A DNA stretch of 64,000 nt from Auriscalpium vulgare. Taxonomy: Eukaryota > Basidiomycota > Agaricomycetes > Russulales > Auriscalpiaceae. Position numbers and translations under genes: made by a program. Below the pieces are notes generated by a model, which did no database searches, was not told the DNA's origin, and saw only the letters and a list, made by a program, of their open reading frames with translations. The stretch spans positions 434,001 through 498,000 of the forward strand of contig JAHBBC010000012.1 in assembly GCA_019915015.1 (NCBI GenBank). Reading direction: 5' to 3'. Below are positions 21,488 through 32,860 of the stretch, in pieces; the first letter of the stretch is position 1, and each line of letters begins with the position of its first letter.

Positions 21488-23100
21488 AGTGAGACGAAGG
21501 CATAAGGGGAGACAGGTTTGGGATGCATTGAGCAGGGATAGAGCAAGGCGAGCAAGGCAGGGACGCACCAGTCGGACATTTCATATCTGTTGTATTTGTA
21601 TCCGTTTTTCTTTCGTTACTTCATTTCTCTCCTCTCTTTCTTATCGATCGCGCTGCAGCAATCAATATTTTTCTGCTTCTCTAAACAATGGGCTCTGACC
21701 TGTGAGAGTTTCTCCGGGAAGGCGAGGCAACGCATGTTGGCGTGCGTGCGACCGGCAACGGCATCTACGGCTCTTGCGGGGACAACGTACGCGTCCGGAG
21801 GAGCCCAAGGCGAGTGCTAGAAAGACACTGGCACTCGTTAGCCCACTGCCAAGGACATGGAGACAGCACGCACAAGACAGCAAGGCAGTGGAACGCTGGC
21901 CGTACTCGCGCCTTATCCTCTCGCCTTTTCCACTTGATGTCGGAGAAGGGAGAATCATGGCCGGCGCGGATGGTCAGGGTCAGCAGCCGCGCGATGTACG
22001 CGTGGTGTTGGCCATTCGAACATTGTGCGAACCCCCGTCAGATCTGCATCTGCATTGTGACAAACGCAACCGCTTTCTTCGGCCTTGCGTGTCCTGGTTC
22101 ATGACGCAGTTCGGCGCCAAGGCCATGGCTGCGCTGTCTCCTCACGAATCGCAGCTGGGGCGGGACATCCAGTCCAAAAAAACCGTTAAATCTTGACCAC
22201 CGCGCGCGACCGTCCTCCGGCTGGCCCGAAATCTCCCCGCCGCATCTCCTCCACGCGGGAGGTGCTCTAAGAGCGATCAATAACATTTGATCCATCCCGG
22301 ACGACCCCTGGGCGATAGCCAGTCAGAATAGACATTCGATTGGGATATGTTCGTCAATATTGCCTCAAGTCGACAAGACAGATGCCAAAATCGATAAGAC
22401 AGACGCGCCACCGTGCCAGGGGGTCTATGCAACATCGAGATAGGTTCCCAACAGCGAAGCGACATGTAGGGGTGGAAGGGACCGCAGAAAAAATACGCTG
22501 GGTTCTTGATGAACCAGGTGGAGGCAAATCGAAATGATGGTGCCGACACGGAGGGTCCAAGGCAATGCGCCGGCGAAGTAGGTGAAGCTTGAAGGCTGGC
22601 CATCAGGATACCCAGCAAGTTTCATTGCGCAAGGCGCCTATTCTTAATCAGTGAGCAGTTCGTTCGATGCTGCGGGAACGGCTCATACCATGGTAAAGTC
22701 GCAATGCTGTCATCCCATATACGCATGCATATACCCTCCCAAGCGGGATGAAACATCGGGCACGGACGCGTTGGCAGATAGGTCGGAGTGCCGCGGTGCA
22801 GACGACGGAGGCCGAGTCTAAACGAGCGTATGGTGAGCTCCGCGACTGTGCCTCTTTGTTCAAGGCCGTTGACTGACCTGGTCTCGGGACCACGTAACCG
22901 CACCCGACGCGTATGCCTCCCGCGTACACGACGCGGCTTTGCGTTTTACCTCACCACTCCTCAGTCTCCGACTCGGACGCGCCAGAGAGAACAGAAAGCC
23001 AGCGTAAAGGATCGAGGTTGCAAGGAGGTGAGCTGCAGCACGATCTCAAAATTTCGAATGATCCGTATCGCGGAAACATCTCCAGATCTCACGTGCACGT
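21488..23100. other. 3' part of cassette copy 1, no clear gene
   Basis: 1.6 kb conserved in all three copies. Several frames look once-coding, for example minus 22,200-22,900 and plus 21,900-22,190, but indels between copies shift them and no family is recognised. It may be a decayed third gene of the cassette, or its non-coding end. The right edge reads CACGTGCACGTGATCC. Confidence 0.5.
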
Positions 23101-23731
23101 GATCCTGTGAGCGAGTAAGTTCGACTTCGCTATGTCCTTCGCTCATTTTGCAACGATAGCTACTGATCATTAGGTACAAAATCTTTTTCGCTCAAGCAAA
23201 GCTCGCTCTTCTGATGTGGTGCTTCACAACTGCTATCCGACGACCGTGAAAGCCAAAGCTTGGTTCGCATCTCTCCCCAATGTGACTACATAGGTGACTA
23301 TTCGCCACCTGTGCCTCTGCGCATTCTCACAGACTCCCAGCTGTGTGTCAGCTTCTGTGGCACAAGTTGTGTCGTTGTTTCTGTTTCTATGGCCAACTGT
23401 CTCGACGGCGACCTCGGTCTTGTGATGAGATAGGCGCTTTTTGTTCTCCCGACCTTGTTTCTTGGTTTCTTGGCCCTTCGTCCACAGCGGTATCGACATC
23501 CTTCATGAAGCCTCGTGTGTGCGGTGCGCCTTTCTGCCCCTTGTTTTTGCTCGCGACACAAAACCAATGCCGTGCCTTGTCGTGGAATGCTATATATTTG
23601 CCCTCGATATCTCATGTCTAGGCATTGATATCTCCTTCATCGCTTCATCCCTACCGCAACTCACAAGCCGCTACGCCGACAACATTTTCAGAGGCTGCAT
23701 TTCTGCCAGGCTGCTCCGGATCTGACCTCCT
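23101..23731. other. Intergenic, upstream of the LRR-like gene
   Basis: Sequence between the cassette edge and the LRR-like start codon. It is unique within the window; no gene or repeat was recognised. Confidence 0.45.
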
Positions 23732-25396
23732 ATGCCCCACCTCTGCGACGCAATCACATTGGCCCACCGAGACCATCCATATCACTCCAACCCCGACTTG
23801 TATGATGACGATGTCGAACGGTATGAAAACTTCCCTCAGTGGGTCTACAAGAACAGGGAGTTCTATCGAAGTAAAATCGATGTCCACAACTCAGACGCGG
23901 TCCCACCAATTCTCGACGACGAAAGACATGTGCCTCACAATTTTGTCTCGAACCCGCAATGGGTCGCAAATCCCACCCCTCGCTATCACACGCGCCAAAT
24001 AGTCACAAGCGAGCAGCTGTGGAAACGTGTCGAGCCTGTCGAATCGCGCGACAACAAAACCTTGCGCGCAGTGGTTGATGCATGGCCAGGGCAGAGACAA
24101 GCTTCCATAAAACTCCTCGAAAGGCCGATGTCACCAACCCCTTCCTGGGAAAGGAGGGACGTCTCTTACCAGGACCGTATGAACGCAAATAATATCTTCA
24201 AGGAGCTAGCCCGTCATCTCACGCTTGTGGAGAGGGTGTACGTCCAGAACCTATGTTTGGATCCGGTGACCTGCGTCGACGTTCACGACCCGTGCGCTCC
24301 TCCTCTGCACCTCCGAGCCCTATACCTGGAAGGCTGCCGCGTAACACACAGGTCTTTGTTCCTTCAATGCAACCTCCGCACTTTGGAGTTATCCCGCTGC
24401 AACAATGTTTGGGATACATTCGAAGACCTCGCCAATACACTTCGTCGCATGCCCCAGCTCATGACCCTTACTCTTGGCCACCGTGTCTTACCTCCATCGG
24501 CCAAAGCTTCCTGGCCTATCACTATCAAACCTGCCGATTTACCGCTTCTGGAGAGCATCGCACTCTTTGGAGATGTCGTGCAGGTGTACTCGTCGTTGGC
24601 CTGCCTCAAATTAGGGTCCCGGTCGAAGGCTCGGCTGAACGTCTTAGCTCTTCCCCGAGTCGAAGGCAATGACACGCACTACTTTCGACTGGCGACTGCG
24701 GTGTTCAATTATCTGAACACAGCAGGTAAACTATCCGACATTCACACGGTACACCTCGAGACGGATGCGTCGGGAGGTTTCGTGATACGGGCTCACTTTT
24801 ACCTCGACAAGGCAATACACCCGGACGAATTCGGTTCCTTGTACATCACTATGTGCCCTTCCCACTCGTCGACGGAAAGCACATGCGAAGACTGCGTGGA
24901 AGGCGGCTTGACGCTGCTGTGGGGCCTTCACTGTTGCTGGATGACCTGCGTTTGCGTTGTCATCCAACACCCGGCTTTCAGCAGCCAGTGGCGCTCGTCG
25001 AAGCTCTACTGGTCGAAGCTCAACTATTACATGCCCTATACCGGCTGCCTGGTCGTGACGCACGACATAGCTGCCACCCTGGTGCATGTGATGCGGGTGT
25101 CACATACCGGAGACCGATCCCAAAATTATCCGGTCTTCTTCCCCCAATTGCAGTCCTTGTCCATTCAACGCGCCGACTTTCACAAGGTACCCGCTAAAGG
25201 ATCGGGACAAATGGCACTGTTTGATGAACTCAAGCTTGCATTGGAAAGCCGACGGGAGGCAGGAGCCGGCCCAAATCACCTTGATATCCAACGCTCGGCG
25301 ATTACGCCGAACATGGTAGCCGCCTTGACGAATGCCGTGAAGCGGCCAAGCAAGAGGGCGCACGGGCGGGTGTACTGGGATTCTGCGACGAGATGA
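23732..25396 (+). CDS. F-box-type LRR-like protein
   Basis: Intronless protein of 554 residues, paralogous to the gene at 6367-8583. Start MPHLCDAITLAHRDHPYHSN at 23,732; it ends GRVYWDSATR at 25,396. The family core begins near residue 165 (VERVYVQNLCLD) and shows LRR-like strands: LRALYLEGCRV, LRTLELSRCNNVW, LMTLTLG. Later shared blocks are FGSLYIT (near residue 370), LQSLSIQRA and HLDIQRSAIT near the C-terminus. A clear F-box is not seen in the N-terminal 150 residues, which are charged and rich in Asp, Pro and His. Agaricomycetes carry hundreds of such genes, thought to supply substrate adaptors for SCF ubiquitin ligases; that role is inferred. It sits in the spacer between the inverted cassettes. 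Confidence 0.75.
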   Translation: MPHLCDAITLAHRDHPYHSNPDLYDDDVERYENFPQWVYKNREFYRSKIDVHNSDAVPPILDDERHVPHNFVSNPQWVANPTPRYHTRQIVTSEQLWKRVEPVESRDNKTLRAVVDAWPGQRQASIKLLERPMSPTPSWERRDVSYQDRMNANNIFKELARHLTLVERVYVQNLCLDPVTCVDVHDPCAPPLHLRALYLEGCRVTHRSLFLQCNLRTLELSRCNNVWDTFEDLANTLRRMPQLMTLTLGHRVLPPSAKASWPITIKPADLPLLESIALFGDVVQVYSSLACLKLGSRSKARLNVLALPRVEGNDTHYFRLATAVFNYLNTAGKLSDIHTVHLETDASGGFVIRAHFYLDKAIHPDEFGSLYITMCPSHSSTESTCEDCVEGGLTLLWGLHCCWMTCVCVVIQHPAFSSQWRSSKLYWSKLNYYMPYTGCLVVTHDIAATLVHVMRVSHTGDRSQNYPVFFPQLQSLSIQRADFHKVPAKGSGQMALFDELKLALESRREAGAGPNHLDIQRSAITPNMVAALTNAVKRPSKRAHGRVYWDSATR

Positions 25397-26177
25397 CAGT
25401 GATACGAGGAATCAAACATGTTTTTTGACGATGGAAAGGCCGGCGTGGAGAGGGTGTATGCCAGTGCGCACTATATTGGTGCTAAAGGACAATTATTATC
25501 GTAGAATCTTTGCTCGGAAGTTGTTTCAAGGCTGCCTACGCTTGGGTGCGTGAGCACCCTCGCCAGTAAGTACTTGACGTTGGGTGCCACTTCCACCTGC
25601 GCTGTCCGATGCCTCTGCCGCCTCCCTGATGGTCAACTAGCCATTTACTAAGACGCCGTCAAACTCCTCTGAGCCCATACCTTCCTCTCCGCTGGTTTTG
25701 CGATTCAGATACCAGGCCGTTCAAAACAGAAAGGCATTCTCGTCCACTGGCCCTTTGATTGATTGAGGCTGCAAGGACCATATTAGCCCAAACGGCCACA
25801 GCTTGTCAAGAGGGCCAGCTCGGATGCAAGAAGGCAGAGCAGCTCTTGCGAAGCTCGTGGACTAACGAAGACGATTGATTTGCAAAGCAGGAAACACATA
25901 CATAACATTTATAAGGTGATCGAAGGAAGCAGAGAGCGCAGTGTATGTGGTCCGGGCGCAGCCAGCCGTAACAGGCAGCGGCGCCAACAGCGAGAGCAAT
26001 GTAATGAACGAGAGTGCGGGTCAGTAACGAGAGTATTATATAGTAGCTTTCAGTGCAGATGCATAGAGGAAACGGTGAAAGTGCAAGCAATTGAGACAAT
26101 GTTCTTCTGTGCGAACGACACATTACCAGTTGAGTAGGAGAGACGAATACATTGTAGGAGTCCGACAGGTGAGGCGT
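25397..26177. other. Intergenic between converging genes
   Basis: 780 bases between the 3' ends of the LRR-like gene and the kinase. No exon, RNA gene or repeat was recognised; it probably holds both terminators. Confidence 0.45.
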
Positions 26178-29100
26178 TCAACGGGGAGAAGTGAAGAGTG
26201 AGAGCATCACTTTCTCTGCACCCTCCTTGTACTTCTTGAGCTTCTTATTCTTTTGCTTCTCCTGCTCGTCCCCGGCTTGAGGAGGGTTGGGCTTCCCAGA
26301 GTCTGTGACATCGCCATTCTGGCCACGCGCTTCCTCGTTCACCGACGTGTCTGACGATGAATTGGGGCTGCCCATGGAGATGGCCGACTCCTTTGACTTG
26401 AGCGACGGCGACATTGCCAACGCGTTCCGCCCGGATTGTGGTGACGGAAGAAGGCTTGATGTCGTCGACGCCGTGAGCGTGGCCGAAGTCGAGTGAGTTA
26501 GCGTCTTGACCGTGGTGTTCGATTTCGACGAGCGTGATGATGGTGGTGACTTCGGGCGCAGGAACGGCGTTTTCCGGAAGGGCAAGCCAGTAGACCGCCC
26601 GCGCCGCTCCTTGTCCTTCCCTGCTGGACTTGGAGATGCAGACCCGACTGACGCCGCGACCTCCGACAACTGCGACATGGCAGACACAGAACGATTGGGG
26701 GTCGAGCCCTTGCGGAAGACCGACAGCTTATACCGGTCGACGACGCCGCGCGCGAACAGGCTGGTGCCCTTCGCGCCATTGCGATCCTCGCCGTCCGCCT
26801 CGATAAAGTCCCACTCGTCGTCCTCCTCATCGCGTTCCGTCGCGACGTCCTCATCGTTGACGTCCGACAAATCGCGGTCGAGTGCCGGCACGCCGGACTT
26901 CTCCCTGCGGTTGCGTACGCGCGGAGGCCGGGAAGGCTTGGCAGCCTTCTTGGGCTCCTTGACACGCACGTCGGCAGGAGCTGACGCGGTGGCGGCGGCG
27001 GCGGCAGATGCAATGGCCGTCAGTGCGGCGCCCTTGGACGGCGACTTGGGTGTGATGGGAGAGGGCAAGTCGTCTTTGGCGGGCACTGGAGGGACAACGT
27101 CGGTGACGACTGGAGGCGGCTTCGGCACGGTCTCCGGGAGGTTGACCTCCACACGTGCAGGACTCTCTTTCGGCGTTGCTGGGAGCACAGCCACCCTCGC
27201 CTCGGGTGTTTTTGGCTCGGGAGTCTGCTCATCGTCTGCCGGAAGGCTCTCGTCCTCGACCGGCTTCTCCACGGGAGCGACGGCCTCGTTGAGCTCTGCT
27301 AGTATACTCCGCGTCGCGGCCTCCTCGTCGGTGCCCTCGTCCTCTTCTGACGAACCCTCCGGGACTCCATCTTCATCATCCAGGATGACAGAGTGCCGGC
27401 CCTTGAACGAATATCCATCGAAGACATCCACGGAGTCCTCTATAGGTGGGTGCACGGATGAGCTGCGCGACTGTGATGGTGTTGTTGACGAGTCCTCGCC
27501 ATCCGTGCGCTCAACATCTGTCTGCTCCCGCTCCGGATCCGGATCCGTCTCCATGTCCTCGTTCTCATCATTAATTACGGGCTCCATGTCCAGGAATGTC
27601 TCGTCGAAGTTCTGGGTATCGCTTGCATTTAAGGGGTCGATTGGTGGAATATATGGGGCTATAAAGCTCGTGAGCATGAATCGAAGGGAAGAAGGACGCT
27701 GAAGCACGAACGTATATAGCGCTTGTGATACACGTGGAGCCAATCTCTGCTCGCTTGATCAGACACGGCTGCATTGGTGTAGAGAAAGACTCACATCATT
27801 GAGAAATATGGATGCGCTTTTATTCGAGGCTCTCCAATCCGCAAAGTGGGATTACGTTGAAGTAACTTGAACACGGTCAGCACGTCAGGTGTGGCGAGAG
27901 CATCGAAAGGCACACACCCCTCGGATCAGACTCCTCGTATCATGATCCATCGCGCGCTCATCGGGGAACTGCAGCTCATCCTGCAGGACCCTGACATACA
28001 TGTCTGAATGGTTATCTGCCCAGAACGGCGTCTGCAACGGCGCATCAGCTCACTTGTCGCTAAGAAAATAAGAAGCGATACTGACGATACCAGTCAACAT
28101 TTCGTAGAGCATGGTACCGAAACTCCACCAGTCGACCTCGTAGCTGTAGGGCAAGCCTTGAATGACCTCTGGCGCGAGGTATTCAGCAGTGCCGCAGAAA
28201 GTGGTGGTCGTGTCGTTGAGCCGTGGCGGCCATCCATTGGCGGGTGGTTGACCGTCCTTCATCCAATACGGGGTGGGCGGGGTGGAGAATCCGGACTGCT
28301 GGCCATTCGGCGTCGACGGGGTAGTGAGCGCCGTCGCCCGTCGGGGGAATTCCTTGGATAAGCCGAAGTCGGTAAGGACAATATGGCCGTCTGCAGCGAT
28401 GAGGATGTTCTCGGGCTTGAGGTCGCGATAGATGACGCCCACATGGTGAAGGCCCTCAACACCTTCGACGATCTCGGCAGCGTAGAACCGTGCACGGTCT
28501 CTGCCTAGTCGGCCCCAGCGCGCGAGCTGAGTTGCAAGGTCGCCACCGGGATGGAAGTCCTGCGCGAGGGTTTAGGGCGGCTTTACCAATATCAGATGCC
28601 AATGAGCTCACCATGACCAAAAACAAGTTCTCCTTGTCATGGAAGCTCCACCACAACTTCACTACGAACGGATCCGAGCCCTCGGCCGCCATCCGCTTCA
28701 ACACCGCCTGCTCCGTGAGCGTATGCTGCAGCTCCTGGTGCGCGAGCACATGGCGCTTGGTGATCGCCTTGAGCGCGTAGAGGTCCGCCGACGACTTGTG
28801 GCGCACGAGCAGAACCTTGCCCGCGCAGCCCTTGCCGAGCACGCGCATCATTTCGAAATCGGACACCTGAACTTTGCGCTGCGCGCGCTTCTTCAGCTCG
28901 CGATTCGGGTCCTCTGACTTGGACCGCTTCTTGCGCTTCCGACGCTCGTGCGACGTGCTCACAGACGAGTCGTCCTCGGTCTGCGAGGGCGTGTCCGTCC
29001 CGTCGGGCTGCGATACGGTCGAGGGCGTAAACGCGCGCGACAGACGCGCGGCCTTGTCCGGGTCGGCAGATTGCGAGCGCGGGATACGCGCTGCGGGTGT

Positions 29101-30466
29101 GACGGGGGTTGGCGGTGCCGCGGCGGCGTCCTGTTCGCCCTGGGCGGCGGGCTCCGCTACTGAGCCTGCGTCGGAGGCCTCGATCTCGATGGGCGCGGTA
29201 CTGGCCAGGGAGGAGGCGGCGATGGACGGGTGCGCCGAGCGCGGCTCCGTGTGTTGGTCGGCGGTGGCGTTGTCGTCCGTGGTGGTCGCCATTGACGCCG
29301 CATCAGGCGCGTCGTCATCTGGTATGTCTTCCCGGAAACGACTTTCCCTACGTTCCACGGCGGGCGGGCGGGCGACCAAGACGTCGCCATTCTGGGCGTC
29401 TGTGGTTGCCTCGTCTGGGACGTCACTCGAACCCAGGACATGTACGTCAACGGTGCTGGGAGATGTCATGTGGGCTGCGATGTCGGAACGGACGCGCTTG
29501 ATGGCGCGTTCGACGCGCACGCTCTCGAGATCGTCGGTGCGCACGCGGACGAAGCGTTTCCATGTCCGGGCCTGGCGGAAGACCTGATCGTTGGAGAGCG
29601 TCGTCAAGTACGCAGACAAGGCGGTGAGGACGGGGCTGGCGGACGTCGGGGGGCCCAGAGCGGCGAAGCCGCCCGCCGCGGGGTCCGCCAAGAAGGGGTC
29701 GTTAATTTCGGCGTTGGGCGAGGAGAGGGGCGTGGGGAGGGTGGACGGAAGGGGGCTGGAGGGGGCGGTGGGGCGGGTCGCGTGGCGCACGCCATTTGCC
29801 TTTGACGACGGGGAGGCGAGGCGCGAGAGGGTGTTGAGGAAAGCGGACTTGCGCTTCGGGGGTAGGGGGACGGCGCTGACCTCCGGTGGCAGCTGAGGGC
29901 GGGGGATGTGCGGGTACGAATCGTGCAGCTTTTGATCGAGCTCAACGATCTCGCGGGCGGTGCGGCTCAGCGTCAGGTTGTGTGTAGGCGCTGGGAAAAA
30001 CGATGTCAGACTCTGACAAACTCAGAATGGATGTGGAGAAGAAGCCTCCGACGCCGCCGACGCAAGAGACAAACGCACTTTTGACGTAGAGGGAGAAGGA
30101 GGCGGGGTGGTGTGGGTTCTCGGCCACGCTGACTGTCCACGGCCCATCCTGTGCGTCCATACGCAGGACCTGGCGGCGAACAGGCCGGCTCTGGGGCTCC
30201 TGTTGGGCTTTCATGATAGGCGATGGCGGGGAGGGGTCAACGAAGACGGTTGTCGAGGGTTCAAAGAAGGAAGCGTCGGCGATGTTCGCCCTGGGCTTTG
30301 ACTTTGTGGACGCGACGAGGTCGACGCTGCGGCGAATGAGAGAAGCGTAGGGTTTGGCGGAGGGGTGGGGGTGGGGGTCGTCGCCGTCTTGCAAGATGTT
30401 ACTGAGGCCGAGGACTGTCCTGAACTTCCTGTTCCTAGACGAAAGGGAGTGGGGCACGTCGGGCAT
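26178..30466 (-). CDS. AGC-family Ser/Thr protein kinase with PX-like N-terminus
   Basis: Signalling kinase. Start MPDVPHSLSSRNRKFR at 30,466; stop at 26,178. About eight exons. The second exon restores a PX-like stretch (VSVAENPHHPASFSLYVKT, then LTLSRTAREIVELDQKLHDS), which would bind phosphoinositides. A long disordered linker follows. The kinase domain begins DFEMMRVLGKGCAGKV (near 28,860) with ALKAI (ATP lysine), YRDLKPEN (catalytic loop), DFGLSKEF, then an insert of about 50 residues rich in Thr, Pro and Gly before TTTFCGTAEYLAPEV, and VDWWSFG. Small exons then give TPFWADN, LLQRNPTLRIG and DWLHVYHKRYI, joining the AGC tail NASDTQNFDETFLDM. The last 450 residues are acidic and Ser/Pro-rich. 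Kinase assignment is firm; the PX call and exact subfamily are less sure. Confidence 0.87.
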
Positions 30467-32229
30467 GCAACGGGGCGAGCGGCCTAGTTCCTCGGGCGGC
30501 CAGAGGCAAACGGAGGAGAAAAGAGGGAAGAAAGGCGAAAGAAAGGGAGAGTGTCGGATATAGTTGGGAGTTTACGAAAAAGTGAGCGGAAAGCCGTGCG
30601 GTAGCCACGAGTCGATGCCTCGAGGCTCCTCGCGGGACTGGACACGAGCTGGCGATGCAAAATCGGTGGTGCTGGCGACCGCAAAAGAAGCAGGCGATGG
30701 TCGACGGATGATGGGAGTCGACGAGAGAGACAAGAGAGGATGAGTGTAGATGAGCGATTAACGAATGTATATTGTTGCTGGAAAGCCTGTCCTTACGTAA
30801 GTATGCAAGAACAACTAGCATTGAAGCGCCTCCAACGTAACTTCTCGGTTTCCCGGGCCCTCATCCTCATACTAGTCTCCGTAACTCGACCTTATTATAA
30901 TCCACAGGACATCGGGTGGAATAAAATTCTTCGCCGACTTCAGCACTCTGGAGTCCGAGTCTGCTGCGCATCACCTCACCCGCGGTTGCGCCGCCCGTGC
31001 CGGCCCTTAGACGCGAAAACATGGCGCTTACAATGCGGAAGGTCGACCCATTTCTAGGCTGGCGCAGAAATTTGCAGGGAAGATGCAACCTCTTCCGAAT
31101 TTCGGACGTTGCACCGTGCAGAACTGCCTTCTTTTACGGGACGCGGTGCGCGATATGCCAGTGGCACCACGTCACGACCCTCGGCCGCAGTCCGACTCAG
31201 AGAGTAGATGGGAATCCTGGCGTCCTGAACCCCAAATCCAACAATACGATGAACTTTCTGCCCCCAAGATAAGAGGAATGACGATGAAGGTTGAGGTTAC
31301 AGGCACGCAGGGTTGAAAGCGGCTAGCATCCAGTCCATCTCCGCAGGTTTCCGGAGATCCCATATTGTAGCCGCCATGCCCGCTCCTCATCGTGAGGCTG
31401 AAGGACCCAGATATGTGAGGTGGACTTCAAAGAGAATGCGCGCGAATCGGACCCATTGCCAGGCGTGGAAGCGCACTATGTAGCAGAAGAGCGACGGCTA
31501 AAGGCTATGTTCTCTGCCGTTCTTCAGAGGAATCACCTTCGGGCTGCGAAGACCACATATCTGCTTCAGGACAGTCCTCGCACCGAGGCGCCAACTGGGC
31601 GCCACTTCGCTCACCAAGGACAGGACGCCGCGCGCACATGTTGCGGTAGAGCCCGAATTACGAGACGCCGGCCAGCGCGCTCGTTGCAGGATGCACTGGT
31701 CTGTAGAGAATCACATGTGAGCAGTTGAAGTAGCGTGTCAATGTGAGGTCAGACCTCCAAGCAACCTAGTGACATGTGAAGCGAGCCGTCCGATAAGCCT
31801 TTTCTTGCTTGCTCGGGCGAGCAAGACGGAGTCCAAACTAGAGGTAGTGACTGAGTAGATCCGCACTGAAGATGGAAGCAGCTGCGGAACAGGAGAGAAG
31901 GTGCACTGAAATGAGGAAGACGGACGAACATGCAGAAGTCGGTAGTCCAGCGGGAACGGACACACCTCGATCCTCTTCATGGCACTCGATACCATGGCGG
32001 ATGCAAGTCAGACCATCAGACCATCACCATGCCTCGACCGTGCATCCAAGCACCTCAGAATAACCGCTATAGACCGACAAGGGTTTCATAGAGCAGAACG
32101 TACAGGCGCATACTCTCTTCCCGTCATGGCGCGCCACTCCCTCTCCTCCCATGCCGCCACCGTAGCTCCAAAGCTCTCCTGGGCGAGACTGCGGCGCAGT
32201 GCGAGCAGCCTGGCAAATCGTGACGCAGT
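30467..32229. other. 1.7 kb upstream of the kinase, no clear gene
   Basis: Contains the kinase promoter and the 3' flank of NOP10. Plus-strand frames near 31,083-31,316 and 31,420-31,728 have a coding-like look (for example ESRWESWRPEPQ), but no family is recognised and I could not join them convincingly. Confidence 0.4.
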
Positions 32230-32530
32230 TTACACCGGCTTGCCAGGGAGCTGGGTAGGGAGGATATTATAACGTTTTTTGATGGTCACCCTGTGCCGCG
32301 AGAACTTGTCATCGGGCGAGAAACGTGCTGCGTGAATCACTACTAATTAGCAACTTGTATGCGCAGGGGAATGAGGTGCCCACCAGGATGCGCAGATTTT
32401 GTGATTTTTCCACTGTCGGTTATTTTCTGCAGGAGGTTCAGTAAGAAGAGGAAAGCAGCAGAGTATATGCACGCACCTTGAGGGAGTAAACCCTGTTTCC
32501 CTTCTCGTCGATGGTGTACATGAGATGCAT
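32230..32530 (-). CDS. NOP10: H/ACA snoRNP subunit NOP10 (64 aa, three small exons)
   Basis: Core protein of H/ACA ribonucleoproteins. It binds the pseudouridine synthase Cbf5/dyskerin and is needed for rRNA pseudouridylation, 18S processing and, in many eukaryotes, telomerase RNP. Exons 32477-32530, 32384-32426 and 32230-32327 join in frame to 64 residues. The protein reads [18 protein letters not shown], then [15 protein letters not shown] across the second splice, then [19 protein letters not shown], matching the whole conserved length of the family (about 58-64 aa). Introns are 50 nt (GTGCGT...CTGCAG) and 56 nt (GTGGGC...ACGCAG). No exon is long enough to stand out alone. It is divergent from the Sec14-like gene, sharing a 330-bp promoter region. 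Recognition is direct from the sequence and confident. Confidence 0.95.
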
Positions 32531-32860
32531 GGTGGGCGACGGCGGCGAGGATTGGGAACGCGGCGAGCAGGAGGAAGGCAATACGTCCGATCTTACCAAA
32601 TCTGCGTTTTATTATTTTGCCAAAGTCTGCCCCTTTTGGCACATTTTGTTATTTTGTTCAAATTTGTTGTGGCCTTGGCGATCAATAATCAACGCGCTCC
32701 GGCGACGAGGATGAGGTCAGGATCTTTTTGTCAAACCCATCATCCGATTCGCCCCGTTGCAGCGGCATGTTGACCGGAGCTCGGCCGAGCAGCAACCAAA
32801 CACCCACCGTCATCATCCCTATTTTCTCGACATTTGCCTAGCCGCTGCAGAACCAGCGCA
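32531..32860. promoter_or_regulatory. Shared promoter region of NOP10 and the Sec14-like gene
   Basis: 330 bases between two start codons facing apart. A T-rich half lies near the middle (32,600-32,670). No specific factor site is claimed. Confidence 0.5.

Larger units (their letters stand above)
14687..23100 (+). repeat. Cassette copy 1 of a large inverted duplication
   Basis: About 8.4 kb that recurs in reverse orientation at about 34,612-43,062. The match starts where both copies read ATGGCGCAG (minus sense here, about 14,687) and ends at CACGTGCACGTGATC near 23,100. It carries the NTPase/nuclease gene (-), the zinc-finger gene (+) and about 1.6 kb of non-coding sequence. Similarity is high, with scattered substitutions and small indels, so the copies are distinct and not an exact assembly duplicate. 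About 4.6 kb of it, from about 18,520 to the right end, is also found at 48,535-53,217. Confidence 0.9.

Noticed and set aside
23732..25396. Treating the LRR-like gene as part of the mobile cassette
   Set aside because: It lies in the spacer outside both repeat edges, and its relative at 6.4-8.6 kb has no cassette nearby.
26506..27702. 398-codon plus-strand frame opposite the kinase tail
   Set aside because: Mirror of the Ser/Glu/Pro-rich tail; the minus strand continues the kinase domain through small exons.
28874..29587. Plus-strand 237-codon frame over the kinase linker
   Set aside because: Antisense shadow of the Ser/Thr/Ala-rich linker.
31083..31728. Small gene between the kinase and NOP10
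   Set aside because: Two coding-looking frames could not be joined with normal splice sites and match no family.
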